Counted from the first letter of the stretch, positions 15,761-24,211 are shown. The stretch: 64,000 bases of DNA from Parabacteroides massiliensis (GCF_900155425.1 NZ_LT700189.1:861787-925786); one strand, 5' to 3'. Notes: generated by a model from the letters alone, not told the origin. Made by a program: numbers and translations.

Positions 15761-18292
15761 ATGAAAAGACAAATCATGCTGCTATCGGCTTGTACGGCCG
15801 CACTGCTGAGCGCTTGTTCGTCAAACACGCGCATCGCAAGCGAAGTATATGCCCCTGCTGCCAAAAACGAATTGCGGGCGCCTGCCACACCGTTGGTGAC
15901 GATCGACCCGTACACCAGTGCCTGGTCGTTTGCCGACCGCCTGAACGAAGAAAGCGTGCGCCACTGGACCGGGCGTAACTTCCCGCTGCTGGGAAGCCTG
16001 CGCGTAGACGGCGTTTCATACCGGTTCATGGGGACGGACAAAGTCGAAGTGACGCCGGTCGTCGGCACGGCGGCTTCCGGACTGTGGGAGGCGGCTTACA
16101 CATTCGGAGAGCCGGAAGGAGAATGGACCGCCGTCGACTATGAAGCAAAAGGCTGGAAAACGGGCAAGGCCGCATTCGGGACAGACGACAACCCGTATCG
16201 CTCCACGCCCTGGCAGGACGGCGACATCTGGGTACGCCGCTCGTTCGACTGGCCCGAAGGGACGGACAAGGAAGACCTGATCCTGCAATATTCGCACGAC
16301 GACAACATCGAATTGTACATCAACGGCAAACAGGTTGCCGTAACCGGCAACGGGCTGGATTACGACCTGCTGAAGGAAATCCCGCAGGAAGTGGCAAACA
16401 CGCTCAAACCGACCGGAAATATCCTGGCCGCCCATTGCCGCAACAATGGCGGGGGCGCCTATGTGGACATGGGTATCATGAAAAAGGTGAAACGGGGAGA
16501 CACGTTTGACGACAAAGCAATCCAGACGTCGGCCACCGTCATGCCGACGCAAACGTACTATACGTTCGAATGCGGCCCCGTCGAACTGGAGCTGATCTTC
16601 ACGGCTCCGATGCTGATGGACGATCTGGAGGCCATGACTGCCCCGTACAATTATATTACGTACCAGGCTCGTTCGCTGGACGGCCGGGCACATGATGTCC
16701 GGTTATACCTGGAGGCGACCCCGCAATGGGCCGTCAACACGACGGACCAGCTCGTCTCTTTCGAGAAGATAGAAAAAGACGGATATGTCTATCTGAAGAC
16801 CGGCTCCGTCGACCAGGATGTCTTGGGCAAGAAGGGAGACGACGTGCGGATCGACTGGGGCTATTTCTATCTCTCGGCCGCGCAATCGGCGGATGTGACG
16901 GTTGCCATAGATGAATATTATGCGGCAAAGAAAGCATTCATGACCGACGGCAAATTGTCGGGCAAGGCGGACAATGTGTCTCCGGATATGGAAAAACAGA
17001 TGACGGTCCTCGCCTATTCGGACAACTTGGGCAATGTCGGCGAAAAGACCGTGGCCGGACATTTGCTGATCGGATATGACGATTTGTATGCCATCCAGTA
17101 TTTCAACGACAACAGGATGGCATATTGGAAACACGACGGGCAGACGGATATTTTCGACGCCTTCGTCAAAGGGCAGAAAGAGTATGCCGGAATGATGAAA
17201 CGGTGTGCGGATTTCGACGGACGGCTGATGCAGGAAACGGCGGCTGCCGGCGGACAAAAATATGCCGAACTGTGCGCCTTAGCTTACCGCCAGGCTGTTT
17301 CCGCCCATAAGCTGGTGACGGACAAGGAGGGCAACCTACTGTTCTTTTCGAAAGAGAATTTCAGCAACGGCTCGATCGGGACCGTCGACATCACCTACCC
17401 GTCGGCGCCGCTGTTCTTATGCTACAATCCCGAACTCCTGAAGGGGATGATGAACCCGATCTTCTACTACAACGAAAGCGGCAAATGGAACAAGCCGTTC
17501 CCCTCGCACGATGTCGGCACTTATCCGCTGGCCAACGGGCAGACCTACGGCGGCGATATGCCGGTCGAAGAATCAGGCAACATGCTGATCCTCGCGACAG
17601 CCATCGCGACAATCGAAGGTAATGCAGGCTATGCGGCCAAACATTGGGACGTATTGACAATCTGGGCCGATTATCTGAAGAAAGAGGGCCTTGACCCGGA
17701 CAACCAGTTATGCACCGACGATTTTGCCGGCCATTTCGCCCACAACACCAACCTCTCCATCAAGGCGATCATGGGTGTGGCTGGCTACGGCAAGATGGCC
17801 GGAATGTTGGGTAAGAAGGAGATAGCGGATTCTTATCTGGCGGCAGCTCGCGAAATGGCCGGCAAATGGATCGCGATGGCAAAAGACGGAGACCACTACA
17901 AACTGACCTTCGACAAGCCCGGCACGTGGAGCCAGAAATACAACCTCGTCTGGGACCGCCTGTTAGGACTGGACATCTTCCCTTCGGAAATAGCCGGAAC
18001 GGAAACAGCCTACTACAAGACCAAACAAAACAAATATGGCTTGCCGTTGGACAACCGCGAAGACTATACCAAATCCGACTGGATCCTGTGGAGCGCCTGC
18101 CTGACCGGTGATGCGGCCGATTTCGAAGCGCTGATGCTCCCGGTCTGGAAATACGCCAACGAAACGACCTCGCGCGTCCCGCTGAGCGACTGGCACTACA
18201 CTTCCGACGGAACACAACGCGGATTCCAAGCCCGTTCGGTCGTCGGCGGCTACTATATGCGGCTGCTGGAAAACCGGCTGAAAAAACAATGA
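15761..18292 (+). CDS. DUF4965-family glutaminase lipoprotein
   Basis: An exported lipoprotein of 843 residues. The N-terminus MKRQIMLLSA leads into a lipobox LLSAC with Cys at residue 19, so the mature protein is anchored to a membrane facing the periplasm or cell surface. The order fits a DUF4964 N-terminal segment (TPLVTIDPYTSAWSFADRL), a DUF5127 beta domain, then the DUF4965/DUF1793 alpha-toroid with NGQTYGGDMPVEESGNMLIL and AKHWDVLTIWADYLKK. Relatives include fungal GtaA glutaminases, which release ammonia from glutamine; the substrate in this organism is inferred. ATG 15761 is chosen because it gives the signal sequence. It stands alone, upstream of a long palindrome that separates it from a convergent small gene. 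Confidence 0.85.
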   Translation: MKRQIMLLSACTAALLSACSSNTRIASEVYAPAAKNELRAPATPLVTIDPYTSAWSFADRLNEESVRHWTGRNFPLLGSLRVDGVSYRFMGTDKVEVTPVVGTAASGLWEAAYTFGEPEGEWTAVDYEAKGWKTGKAAFGTDDNPYRSTPWQDGDIWVRRSFDWPEGTDKEDLILQYSHDDNIELYINGKQVAVTGNGLDYDLLKEIPQEVANTLKPTGNILAAHCRNNGGGAYVDMGIMKKVKRGDTFDDKAIQTSATVMPTQTYYTFECGPVELELIFTAPMLMDDLEAMTAPYNYITYQARSLDGRAHDVRLYLEATPQWAVNTTDQLVSFEKIEKDGYVYLKTGSVDQDVLGKKGDDVRIDWGYFYLSAAQSADVTVAIDEYYAAKKAFMTDGKLSGKADNVSPDMEKQMTVLAYSDNLGNVGEKTVAGHLLIGYDDLYAIQYFNDNRMAYWKHDGQTDIFDAFVKGQKEYAGMMKRCADFDGRLMQETAAAGGQKYAELCALAYRQAVSAHKLVTDKEGNLLFFSKENFSNGSIGTVDITYPSAPLFLCYNPELLKGMMNPIFYYNESGKWNKPFPSHDVGTYPLANGQTYGGDMPVEESGNMLILATAIATIEGNAGYAAKHWDVLTIWADYLKKEGLDPDNQLCTDDFAGHFAHNTNLSIKAIMGVAGYGKMAGMLGKKEIADSYLAAAREMAGKWIAMAKDGDHYKLTFDKPGTWSQKYNLVWDRLLGLDIFPSEIAGTETAYYKTKQNKYGLPLDNREDYTKSDWILWSACLTGDAADFEALMLPVWKYANETTSRVPLSDWHYTSDGTQRGFQARSVVGGYYMRLLENRLKKQ

Positions 18293-18299
18293 CAATGAA

Positions 18300-18360
18300 G
18301 GTGTGTCAAAATATATTTGTTCCCGCGCTTGACGCGGGAACAAATATATTTTGACACACC
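18300..18360. repeat. Perfect 28-bp palindrome between convergent genes
   Basis: Bases 18300-18327 and 18333-18360 are exact reverse complements around the loop CTTGA. The arm begins GGTGTGTCAAAATATATTTG and ends TTCCCGCG. It starts 8 nt after the glutaminase stop and ends 9 nt before the stop of the convergent gene. It probably ends transcription from both sides, but the length and perfection also fit a small mobile palindrome. Confidence 0.8.
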
Positions 18361-18369
18361 TCTATCTTC

Positions 18370-18717
18370 TCACTGTGCGATCTTTTGGATAATACCGACA
18401 AACTCTTCGTTCGTCATCCGTATGTCCGGCTCCTTGTAATTCACGTAATCCTCAAAATAATCGCTGGCGATATCCGCCACGATCTCTGAACCGTCCAGCC
18501 CGAAAGAACTCACCAGTTTCTCCACCTTGCCGCGAATCCGGCGGATCACCTGCAGGCGGTCCTCATAACGGTCCGGTTTTTCCTGCTCCGTCACATGCTC
18601 GTTGCGGGCAATCAGATAAACGACCGTATAAAACTTGTCCACATCTCCGAATACCGGGACGAACAATGCTTTCTTTTCTTCTGGCAATGCAGCCAATGTC
18701 TTCTGGATTTCTGTCAT
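18370..18717 (-). CDS. Conserved hypothetical protein, 115 aa
   Basis: I do not recognise a named family. The predicted protein is small, soluble, acidic and mostly helical, with no signal peptide or membrane segment. It begins MTEIQKTLAALPEEKKALF and contains RLQVIRRIRGKVEKLVSSFG. The ATG at 18717 is preferred; a longer frame to 18765 reads through AT-rich, poorly coding sequence. It is convergent with the glutaminase gene. Confidence 0.65.
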   Translation of the reverse strand: MTEIQKTLAALPEEKKALFVPVFGDVDKFYTVVYLIARNEHVTEQEKPDRYEDRLQVIRRIRGKVEKLVSSFGLDGSEIVADIASDYFEDYVNYKEPDIRMTNEEFVGIIQKIAQ

Positions 18718-18942
18718 TATTATGCTTATTTTTATTGGTTGGCGAAGATAATATATTCCGTTCATAGACTAAGTCTATCCTACGATAAATAATATGTATT
18801 TCATTCTATGAACAAATCTCAAACAGGGAATGTTTGAATAATAGAAACAACATAAAACAGATTGGTCATGCTTACACTATGCCTCAGTTTATTATTGTTG
18901 ATCACAAATAATAGTCAGATAACAGATAAAAAAGAAAAAGTT

Positions 18943-19518
18943 ATGAAATTTGAATTAATCCAGTTACCCTATGCAGCCGACGCGCTGGAACCGGTCATAA
19001 GCAAAGAAACGATAGAGTTTCATCATGGCAAGCATTTGCAGGCTTATGTCAATAACCTGAACAACCTGATTCAGGGAACCAAGTTCGAAAACGCGACCCT
19101 GGAACAGATCGTGGCAGAATCCGACGGCGCTATTTTCAACAATGCCGGACAGACGCTCAACCACAATCTGTACTTCACTCAGTTCTCCCCCTATGGCGGA
19201 GGCAGGCCGACCGGCGCTCTCTCCAAAGCGATCGACGCGACTTGGGGCTCGTTCGAAAACTTCCAGAAAGAATTCGTGGCTGCCGGGACCGCTCTATTCG
19301 GCTCCGGATGGGTATGGCTGGCCAAAGATAAAGACGGAAAACTCTCAATTACCAAAGAAGCCAACGGTAGCAATCCGATTGCTCACGGATTGAAACCGAT
19401 CCTGGGATTCGACGTATGGGAACATGCCTACTACCTCGATTACCGGAATCGCCGTCCCGATCATTTGAATGCTTTGTGGAAAATCATCGATTGGGACACC
19501 GTTGGCAGAAGATATTAA
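18943..19518 (+). CDS. sodB: Superoxide dismutase, Fe/Mn family
   Basis: A cytoplasmic enzyme of 191 residues that turns superoxide into oxygen and hydrogen peroxide. The four metal ligands are visible: His in EFHHGKH, His in TLNHNLYF, and Asp and His in GFDVWEHAYYLDY. The second-sphere Gln is in NNAGQTLNHN, the position typical of iron enzymes, and FGSGWVWL is Gly-rich as in the Fe/cambialistic group. Bacteroides relatives accept either Fe or Mn. I chose ATG 18943 (MKFELIQLPY), which gives the normal family length; an upstream in-frame ATG at 18862 would add a spurious hydrophobic leader. It stands alone with its own terminator. Confidence 0.95.
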   Translation: MKFELIQLPYAADALEPVISKETIEFHHGKHLQAYVNNLNNLIQGTKFENATLEQIVAESDGAIFNNAGQTLNHNLYFTQFSPYGGGRPTGALSKAIDATWGSFENFQKEFVAAGTALFGSGWVWLAKDKDGKLSITKEANGSNPIAHGLKPILGFDVWEHAYYLDYRNRRPDHLNALWKIIDWDTVGRRY

Positions 19519-19557
19519 TATCAAGATATTCCAAGTTCTTCCCTTACCGGCATAAAC

Positions 19558-19603
19558 AAAAAGTCCTCTCCGAGCTCCCAACAGAACTCTGAGAGGACTT
19601 TTT
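19558..19603 (+). terminator. Intrinsic terminator of sodB
   Basis: AAAAAGTCCTCTC pairs perfectly with GAGAGGACTTTTT around a 20-base loop, about 40 nt after the sodB stop. Confidence 0.85.
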
Positions 19604-19635
19604 GGGAAAAATGTCACATATTATTCCGTTAAACT

Positions 19636-19688
19636 ATTGCATAATTAAAAATAATGCGTACCTTTGCACCCGCAATCGAGAGAGATTG
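19636..19688 (+). promoter_or_regulatory. tRNA promoter plus leader hairpin
   Basis: A -33 element ATTG (19636-19639), a 19-base spacer and a perfect -7 box TACCTTTG (19659-19666) are followed by a short leader. In it CAATC-GAGAGA-GATTG (19673-19688) folds into a hairpin. The same leader sequence follows the promoter of tRNA-Asp at 20259-20274 on the other strand. Confidence 0.75.
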
Positions 19689-19708
19689 ACATCATTAACA
19701 AAATGAAT

Positions 19709-19782
19709 GCCTCTTTAGCTCAGTTGGCCAGAGCACGTGATTTGTAATCTCGGGGTCGTTGGTTCGAATCCGACAAGAGGCT
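19709..19782 (+). tRNA. tRNA-Thr (anticodon TGT)
   Basis: A full cloverleaf is visible: acceptor GCCTCTT with AAGAGGC, D-arm AGCTCAGTTGGCCAGAGC, anticodon loop TTTGTAA and T-arm GTTGGTTCGAATCCGAC. CCA is not encoded. It is followed 16 nt later by tRNA-Tyr. Confidence 0.96.
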
Positions 19783-19798
19783 CAAAACAATTGAACAA

Positions 19799-19881
19799 GG
19801 GCAGTTACCAGAGTGGCCAAATGGGGCTGACTGTAACTCAGCTGGCTTTCGCCTTCGGTGGTTCGAATCCATCACTGCCCA
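19799..19881 (+). tRNA. tRNA-Tyr (anticodon GTA)
   Basis: A class II tRNA with acceptor GGGCAGT/ACTGCCC, anticodon loop CTGTAAC, a long variable arm (TGGCTTTCGCCT) and T-loop GGTTCGAATCC. It is co-transcribed with tRNA-Thr and ends at a strong terminator. Confidence 0.96.
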
Positions 19882-19882
19882 C

Positions 19883-19919
19883 AAAAAGACCTGAAAGATT
19901 TTTTCTTTCAGGTCTTTTT
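19883..19919 (+). terminator. Intrinsic terminator of the Thr-Tyr tRNA unit
   Basis: AAAAAGACCTGAAAG and CTTTCAGGTCTTTTT form a perfect 15-bp stem starting 2 nt after tRNA-Tyr. Confidence 0.92.
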
Positions 19920-20124
19920 GCATTATACCCGTTCCACCGCCCTCATAATCTTTGTTCCCAAACCCGCCTATCCGAAGTTTCGGATTGACCCGAAGCTTCT
20001 CCCGCTAATCCTCCGATTGTCTATAAAAAGGTGACAGGTTATTATAAGCAAACTTCGTCTGCAACAACGGAAATATATATGATTATCTCAACTCAAGAAC
20101 CCGGCCCCAAAATGGCAAAAAAAA

Positions 20125-20159
20125 GAAAAGCCCTGTAATATTGAATTACAGAGCTTTTC
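20125..20159 (-). terminator. Intrinsic terminator of tRNA-Asp
   Basis: GAAAAGCCCTGTAAT and ATTACAGAGCTTTTC pair over 15 bases with one wobble, followed on the minus strand by a T-rich run. It lies 11 nt past the tRNA-Asp 3' end. Confidence 0.85.
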
Positions 20160-20169
20160 CTTTTTCTAG

Positions 20170-20243
20170 CGGTCCGGACGGGACTCGAACCCGCGACCCC
20201 ATGCGTGACAGGCATGTATTCTAACCAGCTGAACTACCGAACC
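20170..20243 (-). tRNA. tRNA-Asp (anticodon GTC)
   Basis: On the minus strand the acceptor GGTTCGG pairs with CCGGACC (one G-T). The D-arm AGTTCAGCTGGTTAGAA, anticodon loop CTGTCAC and T-arm GCGGGTTCGAGTCCCGT are all present. CCA is not encoded. Confidence 0.96.
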
Positions 20244-20258
20244 TGAACTTTCATCTTA

Positions 20259-20309
20259 CAATCTCTCTCGATTGCGGTGCAAAGATAAATACTATTTTTA
20301 ATCTCGCAA
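20259..20309 (-). promoter_or_regulatory. tRNA-Asp promoter plus leader hairpin
   Basis: On the minus strand TTG (20307-20309), a 19-base spacer and a perfect -7 box TATCTTTG (20280-20287) precede the leader CAATCGAGAGAGATTG (20259-20274). That leader is identical to the one before the Thr-Tyr tRNA unit. Confidence 0.75.
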
Positions 20310-20326
20310 CAGTTTCGTGAAAAAAA

Positions 20327-20358
20327 TTTACATCGGATGGATTATTTTTTTACTTTTG
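20327..20358 (+). promoter_or_regulatory. Promoter of the aminotransferase gene
   Basis: TTTA (20327-20330), a 20-base spacer and a perfect -7 box TACTTTTG (20351-20358) lie about 35 nt before the start codon. Confidence 0.6.
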
Positions 20359-20392
20359 CCTTTCATAATAAACAATAGCAACAATAGCAATC

Positions 20393-21706
20393 ATGAAGAA
20401 TACTCCGGTAGATTATCAGACGGCCAGAAAAATTATAGATGGCTACGGACTTCCCGATTTCGGGAAAGCGACGATCCGCGAGGTCGTTGCCATATCCACA
20501 CAACTCGAACAAGAGACTAAAACGGAATTTATCCACATGGAAATGGGCGTTCCCGGACTGAAAGCAGCTCAGGTCGGCGTCGATGCCGAGATCAAGGCCC
20601 TTCAGAATGGCGTTGCCTCCATCTATCCGAATATCAACGGCACACCCGATGTAAAAACGGAAGCGTCCCGTTTTATCAAGGCGTTTATCGATGTCGACGT
20701 GGCGCCGGAAGGCTGCGTCCCCGTAACCGGTTCCATGCAGGGGACATTCGCATCGTTCCTCGTCTGCGGACAATGCACGCCGGGAAAGGACACGATTCTC
20801 TTTATCGATCCGGGATTTCCGGTCCAGAAACAGCAGATCACGGTCATGGGCTATAAATACGAATCGTTCGACGTGTACGAATACCGGGGCGAAAAACTCC
20901 GGGACATACTGGAACAATATCTCTCCAAAGGAAACATCGCAGCCATGATCTACTCCAACCCCAACAATCCGGCCTGGTTCTGCCTGACGGAAGAAGAGTT
21001 GAAAATCATCGGAGAGATGGCAGACAAATACGACACGATCGTGATCGAAGACCTGGCCTATTTCGCCATGGACTTCCGCAAACCGTTGGGCAAACCGTTT
21101 GAAGCACCTTTCCAGGCCACCGTTGCCCGCTATACGGATAATTACATCTTGCAGATTTCCGGCTCAAAAGCATTCAGCTACGCCGGCCAGCGTATCGGCA
21201 TCACGGCAATCTCCGACAAACTGTATCACCGGGCCTATCCCGGACTGACACAGCGCTACGGGGGCGGAACGTTCGGAACCGTGTACATCCACCGCGTTCT
21301 GTATGCCCTGTCGTCCGGCACAAGCCATTCGGCACAATTCGCATTGGCTGCCATGTTCAAAGCAGCGGCAGACGGGACGTTCGATTTCATTTCGGAAGTA
21401 AAAGAATACGGACGCCGGGCGGAAAAGCTGAAAAAGATATTTACCGATCATGGTTTCCGGATTGTCTACGACCATGACCTGGACGAACCGATTGCGGACG
21501 GCTTCTATTTCACCATTACCTATCCGGGAATGACAGGCGGAGAACTGATGGAAGAGCTTATTTATTACGGCGTAAGCGCCATCTCTTTGAGCACGACAGG
21601 CAGCAACCAAGAAGGGCTGCGTGCTTGTACTTCTTTTATCAAACCGCATCAATATGCCCTTCTCGAAGAGCGTCTGAAGCTGTTCGAAGAGAATCACACT
21701 GTATAA
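20393..21706 (+). CDS. PLP-dependent aminotransferase, class I/II
   Basis: This 437-residue protein is a fold-type I aminotransferase. SNPNNPAWFCLTEEEL carries the conserved Asn-Pro, IEDLAYF the cofactor-contacting Asp, and ISGSKAFSYAGQRIG the PLP-binding Lys followed by the phosphate-binding Arg. The C-terminal LRACTSF holds a likely substrate carboxylate-binding Arg. It would transfer an amino group between an amino acid and a 2-oxo acid in the cytoplasm; the substrate cannot be told. It has its own promoter and terminator and stands alone next to yqgE. Confidence 0.88.
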   Translation: MKNTPVDYQTARKIIDGYGLPDFGKATIREVVAISTQLEQETKTEFIHMEMGVPGLKAAQVGVDAEIKALQNGVASIYPNINGTPDVKTEASRFIKAFIDVDVAPEGCVPVTGSMQGTFASFLVCGQCTPGKDTILFIDPGFPVQKQQITVMGYKYESFDVYEYRGEKLRDILEQYLSKGNIAAMIYSNPNNPAWFCLTEEELKIIGEMADKYDTIVIEDLAYFAMDFRKPLGKPFEAPFQATVARYTDNYILQISGSKAFSYAGQRIGITAISDKLYHRAYPGLTQRYGGGTFGTVYIHRVLYALSSGTSHSAQFALAAMFKAAADGTFDFISEVKEYGRRAEKLKKIFTDHGFRIVYDHDLDEPIADGFYFTITYPGMTGGELMEELIYYGVSAISLSTTGSNQEGLRACTSFIKPHQYALLEERLKLFEENHTV

Positions 21707-21713
21707 TTAACGT

Positions 21714-21758
21714 AAGCCGGGCTTTTATTTATAGTTCATTAACATGAAAGTCCGGCTT
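21714..21758 (+). terminator. Intrinsic terminator of the aminotransferase gene
   Basis: AAGCCGGGCTTT and AAAGTCCGGCTT pair over 12 bases with one G-U wobble, followed by TTCG. It begins 8 nt after the stop codon. Confidence 0.7.
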
Positions 21759-21829
21759 TTCGTTTGTTTCTTTTATTCAAAAGCTATATATTGTCGCTGT
21801 TTTTATTAACCAGCAAGCATCACTCTGTC

Positions 21830-22426
21830 ATGGCAATGTATAACAACATATTCAAAATAACTCATAATGACGTGCTTCCGGCTCAGGGAAGTATCCTAAT
21901 ATCAGAACCTTTCTTACAAGATGCCTACTTCCAACGTTCCGTCGTACTATTGGTCGAACACACGCAAGAGGGGTCGACGGGCTTTGTATTAAACAAGAAA
22001 ACAGAGTTGTCGGTCAACACTTTTTTTGCCGATTTGCAAGGATTTCCGGATATGCCGATCTATATAGGCGGTCCGGTCAGCTCGAACCGCCTGTTTTTCA
22101 TCCATTCCTTGGGAGACCTGATTATCCCGAACTCCCTCAAGATAAACGATCATCTCTATTTCGATGGTGATTTCAACGCATTGATACGTTACATTAAGAA
22201 CGGACACCCTGTCGAGGGGAAAATAAAATTCTTCTTAGGATACTCCGGATGGCAAAAAGGACAACTGCATAATGAAATAGATCAAAACTCATGGGTTGTA
22301 AGCCGTTCCTCCAACCGGAACGTGCTGCTGGCCGAAGGTGAAGACTTCTGGAAAAAATCGCTCGAATCGCTCGGCAGCCAATATGAGACATGGACCAAAT
22401 ATCCGAAAGAACCGTCTTTGAACTAA
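21830..22426 (+). CDS. YqgE/AlgH family protein
   Basis: This 198-residue cytoplasmic protein has the YqgE (DUF179) hallmarks. GSILISEPFLQDAYFQRSVV opens the fold, GSTGFVLNKKT and IYIGGPVSSNRLFFIHSL form the conserved centre, and FFLGYSGWQKGQL is the Gly-Trp signature. The molecular role is unknown; it was linked to alginate regulation in pseudomonads. ATG 21830 gives the normal length; an in-frame start at 21764 adds a hydrophobic stretch not found in the family. Confidence 0.9.
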   Translation: MAMYNNIFKITHNDVLPAQGSILISEPFLQDAYFQRSVVLLVEHTQEGSTGFVLNKKTELSVNTFFADLQGFPDMPIYIGGPVSSNRLFFIHSLGDLIIPNSLKINDHLYFDGDFNALIRYIKNGHPVEGKIKFFLGYSGWQKGQLHNEIDQNSWVVSRSSNRNVLLAEGEDFWKKSLESLGSQYETWTKYPKEPSLN

Positions 22427-22430
22427 AGAC

Positions 22431-22471
22431 TTATGATTTATATGTTGATAATAATTCATAAATCATAAATT
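22431..22471. repeat. Family A repeat (ATGATTTAT / ATAAATCAT inverted pair)
   Basis: TTATGATTTAT and ATAAATCATAAAT face each other between the convergent yqgE and GNAT genes. The right part enters the last codons of the GNAT gene. Other copies are at 4207, 24212 and 28535. Confidence 0.6.
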
Positions 22472-22995
22472 CTCTCCCTGATTCTCTGCATAATCAAAAC
22501 ATCCGAATAACCGTCTTTGGTTGCTATCCAGTCTGCCAGTCTGCCCGTCACGGTAAAACCGCAACGGGTGAAGAGTGCTTTGCTGGCTTCATTTCCTATC
22601 GGGATATGCACGAAAAGCTGGTGTAACTTCAAATAAGAAAAAGCATATCCGACCAACAGTTCCAACGCTTCTGTCGCCAGTCCGTTCTTCTGGTAAAGCG
22701 GATCGACCAGTATGCCTACTCCCGCCCTGCGGTGATGCGGATCGAAATCGTACAAATCCAACATGCCGACCGTCGCACCCGTGGCACAAAGGTCGATCAT
22801 CAGGCGCAACTGCTTCAAATCGAATATATCCCGATGGGATTCAGCTATATATTCTTTCAACAGATAGCGTGAATAAGGCGCTAACGTATTCCCAAGCTCC
22901 CACCATTCGGGATTGTTTTCCCAGGCATAGAGCAGTTCCAAATCTTCCGGCTCCAAGGCACGAAGGCGGAGGGTATTGTTTTGAAGTAGGTTCAT
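22456..22995 (-). CDS. GNAT family N-acetyltransferase (RimJ/RimL type)
   Basis: This 179-residue enzyme uses acetyl-CoA. LRALEPEDLELLYAWENNPEWW is the typical RimJ/RimL opening, RRAGVGILVDPLYQKNGLATEAL is the acetyl-CoA pyrophosphate loop region, and FVHIPIGNEASKALFTRCGF is the C-terminal motif B. The acceptor could be a protein N-terminus, a sugar or a small amine; nothing nearby decides it. The gene is followed by the yqgE convergent repeat and preceded by a large family B repeat. Confidence 0.85.
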   Translation of the reverse strand: MNLLQNNTLRLRALEPEDLELLYAWENNPEWWELGNTLAPYSRYLLKEYIAESHRDIFDLKQLRLMIDLCATGATVGMLDLYDFDPHHRRAGVGILVDPLYQKNGLATEALELLVGYAFSYLKLHQLFVHIPIGNEASKALFTRCGFTVTGRLADWIATKDGYSDVLIMQRIRERIYDL

Positions 22996-22997
22996 TT

Positions 22998-23083
22998 TTT
23001 ATTGACAATTGACAGTTGACAGTTGACAATGAGAAATCGCCCGGTGCAATTTTCAATTGTCAATTTTCAATTCTCCATTAATA
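22998..23083. repeat. Family B repeat array (ATTGACAATTGAC / CAATTGTCAATTTTC)
   Basis: Several direct and inverted copies of ATTGACAGTTGACA and CAATTTTCAATTGTCAAT lie between the GNAT gene and the glycosyltransferase. The array runs into the glycosyltransferase reading frame and encodes its last residues (NGELKIDN). Confidence 0.65.
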
Positions 23084-24210
23084 ACTATATGATAGTTGAT
23101 CTTTTTATCGACCATCTTGTCCATCAACAAAAGCATCTGCTCGAAACGGGTGTCCGGATAGCAGAATGCCAAATCGGTAAAGCGTTTCATCTGGTTGCGG
23201 CGGCAGATGGCATCCATCACGCGTTCTTCGTCCAGATTCCAGAGATTGACATATTCCAGATCGGGCATCCGTTTCACACAAGCAGCCTTCACCTTCTCAA
23301 ATTCCTCTTCACGGCACAGCACCAACAGGCGGCGATGTTTTGTCCGGGGCTTCCGTTTCAACCCCAACATGCCGGCGATGGCGGAAAGGGATGCTTTCAG
23401 CAAAACAGCCAAACGGATGAACGTGCCCATCAGCCAACCTGAATGCGGATAATATTTCCGGTAGAATATCAGCATAGCTCCGTAAAAGGCTTTTACATAT
23501 TTCATATCGTCCTGCTTCGTGCTTTCTCCTTTATAATGGAGGATACGCTCAGGGATATAATAATTCGTATAGCCTCCTTGCACAATCCTGTATGACAGGT
23601 CGATGTCTTCGCCATACATAAAGAAAGACTCGTCCAACAGCCCCACTTTATCCAGTGCTTCGCGACGAAGGAACATGAAAGCGCCTGCCAAGACCTCGAC
23701 CTCATGTTGCTTCTCCTTATTCAAATACGGCAGGCTGTAACGGGCGAACAGCCGGGAAGAAGGGAACAGTTTCGACAACCCGAATATCTTACAGAAAGAC
23801 ACCCAGGGAGAAGGAAAACTCCGCTTGCTCTCTGCCAGGAAAGCACCGTGCCCGTCCAACATTTTCACCCCGATGCCGCCCGCCTCAGGGTGTTCGTCCA
23901 TAAAGAAACAAAGGGAGCGCACACTCTCCTCGCCTATCACGGTGTCGGGGTTCAGCAGGAGGACATATTCTCCGCTACTGATCCGGATCGCCTGGTTATT
24001 GGCCTTGGCAAATCCCGGATTATCTTGATTCTCGATAAAAGTGACTTCCGGGAAACGCGGGCGAAGGTATTCGACAGAACCGTCGGTCGAATGATTATCG
24101 ACCACCAGCACTTCCGCCTCCATCCCCTGGATGGCAGCACGGACGGAACAGAGGCACTGTTCGAGAAAATACTTTACGTTGTAGTTGACTATTATGATTG
24201 AGAGTTTCAT
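23053..24210 (-). CDS. Glycosyltransferase family 2
   Basis: This 385-residue cytoplasmic or membrane-associated enzyme has a GT-A fold. LSIIIVNYNVKYFLEQCL starts the nucleotide-sugar domain, VVDNHSTDGS gives the first acidic site, VLLLNPDTVI stands in place of the DxD motif, and MYGEDIDLSYRIVQGGY is the catalytic ED/DxS region. The layout resembles rhamnosyl- or related transferases (WbbL type) of polysaccharide synthesis. The C-terminal end (YHIVINGELKIDN) is encoded by the adjacent dispersed repeat and may be a recent replacement of the original tail. Confidence 0.88.
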   Translation of the reverse strand: MKLSIIIVNYNVKYFLEQCLCSVRAAIQGMEAEVLVVDNHSTDGSVEYLRPRFPEVTFIENQDNPGFAKANNQAIRISSGEYVLLLNPDTVIGEESVRSLCFFMDEHPEAGGIGVKMLDGHGAFLAESKRSFPSPWVSFCKIFGLSKLFPSSRLFARYSLPYLNKEKQHEVEVLAGAFMFLRREALDKVGLLDESFFMYGEDIDLSYRIVQGGYTNYYIPERILHYKGESTKQDDMKYVKAFYGAMLIFYRKYYPHSGWLMGTFIRLAVLLKASLSAIAGMLGLKRKPRTKHRRLLVLCREEEFEKVKAACVKRMPDLEYVNLWNLDEERVMDAICRRNQMKRFTDLAFCYPDTRFEQMLLLMDKMVDKKINYHIVINGELKIDN

Positions 24211-24211
24211 G

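Noticed and set aside
18862-18942. Longer N-terminus for superoxide dismutase
   Set aside because: The extra 27 residues form a hydrophobic leader not seen in the family, and MKFELIQLPY at 18943 is the standard beginning.
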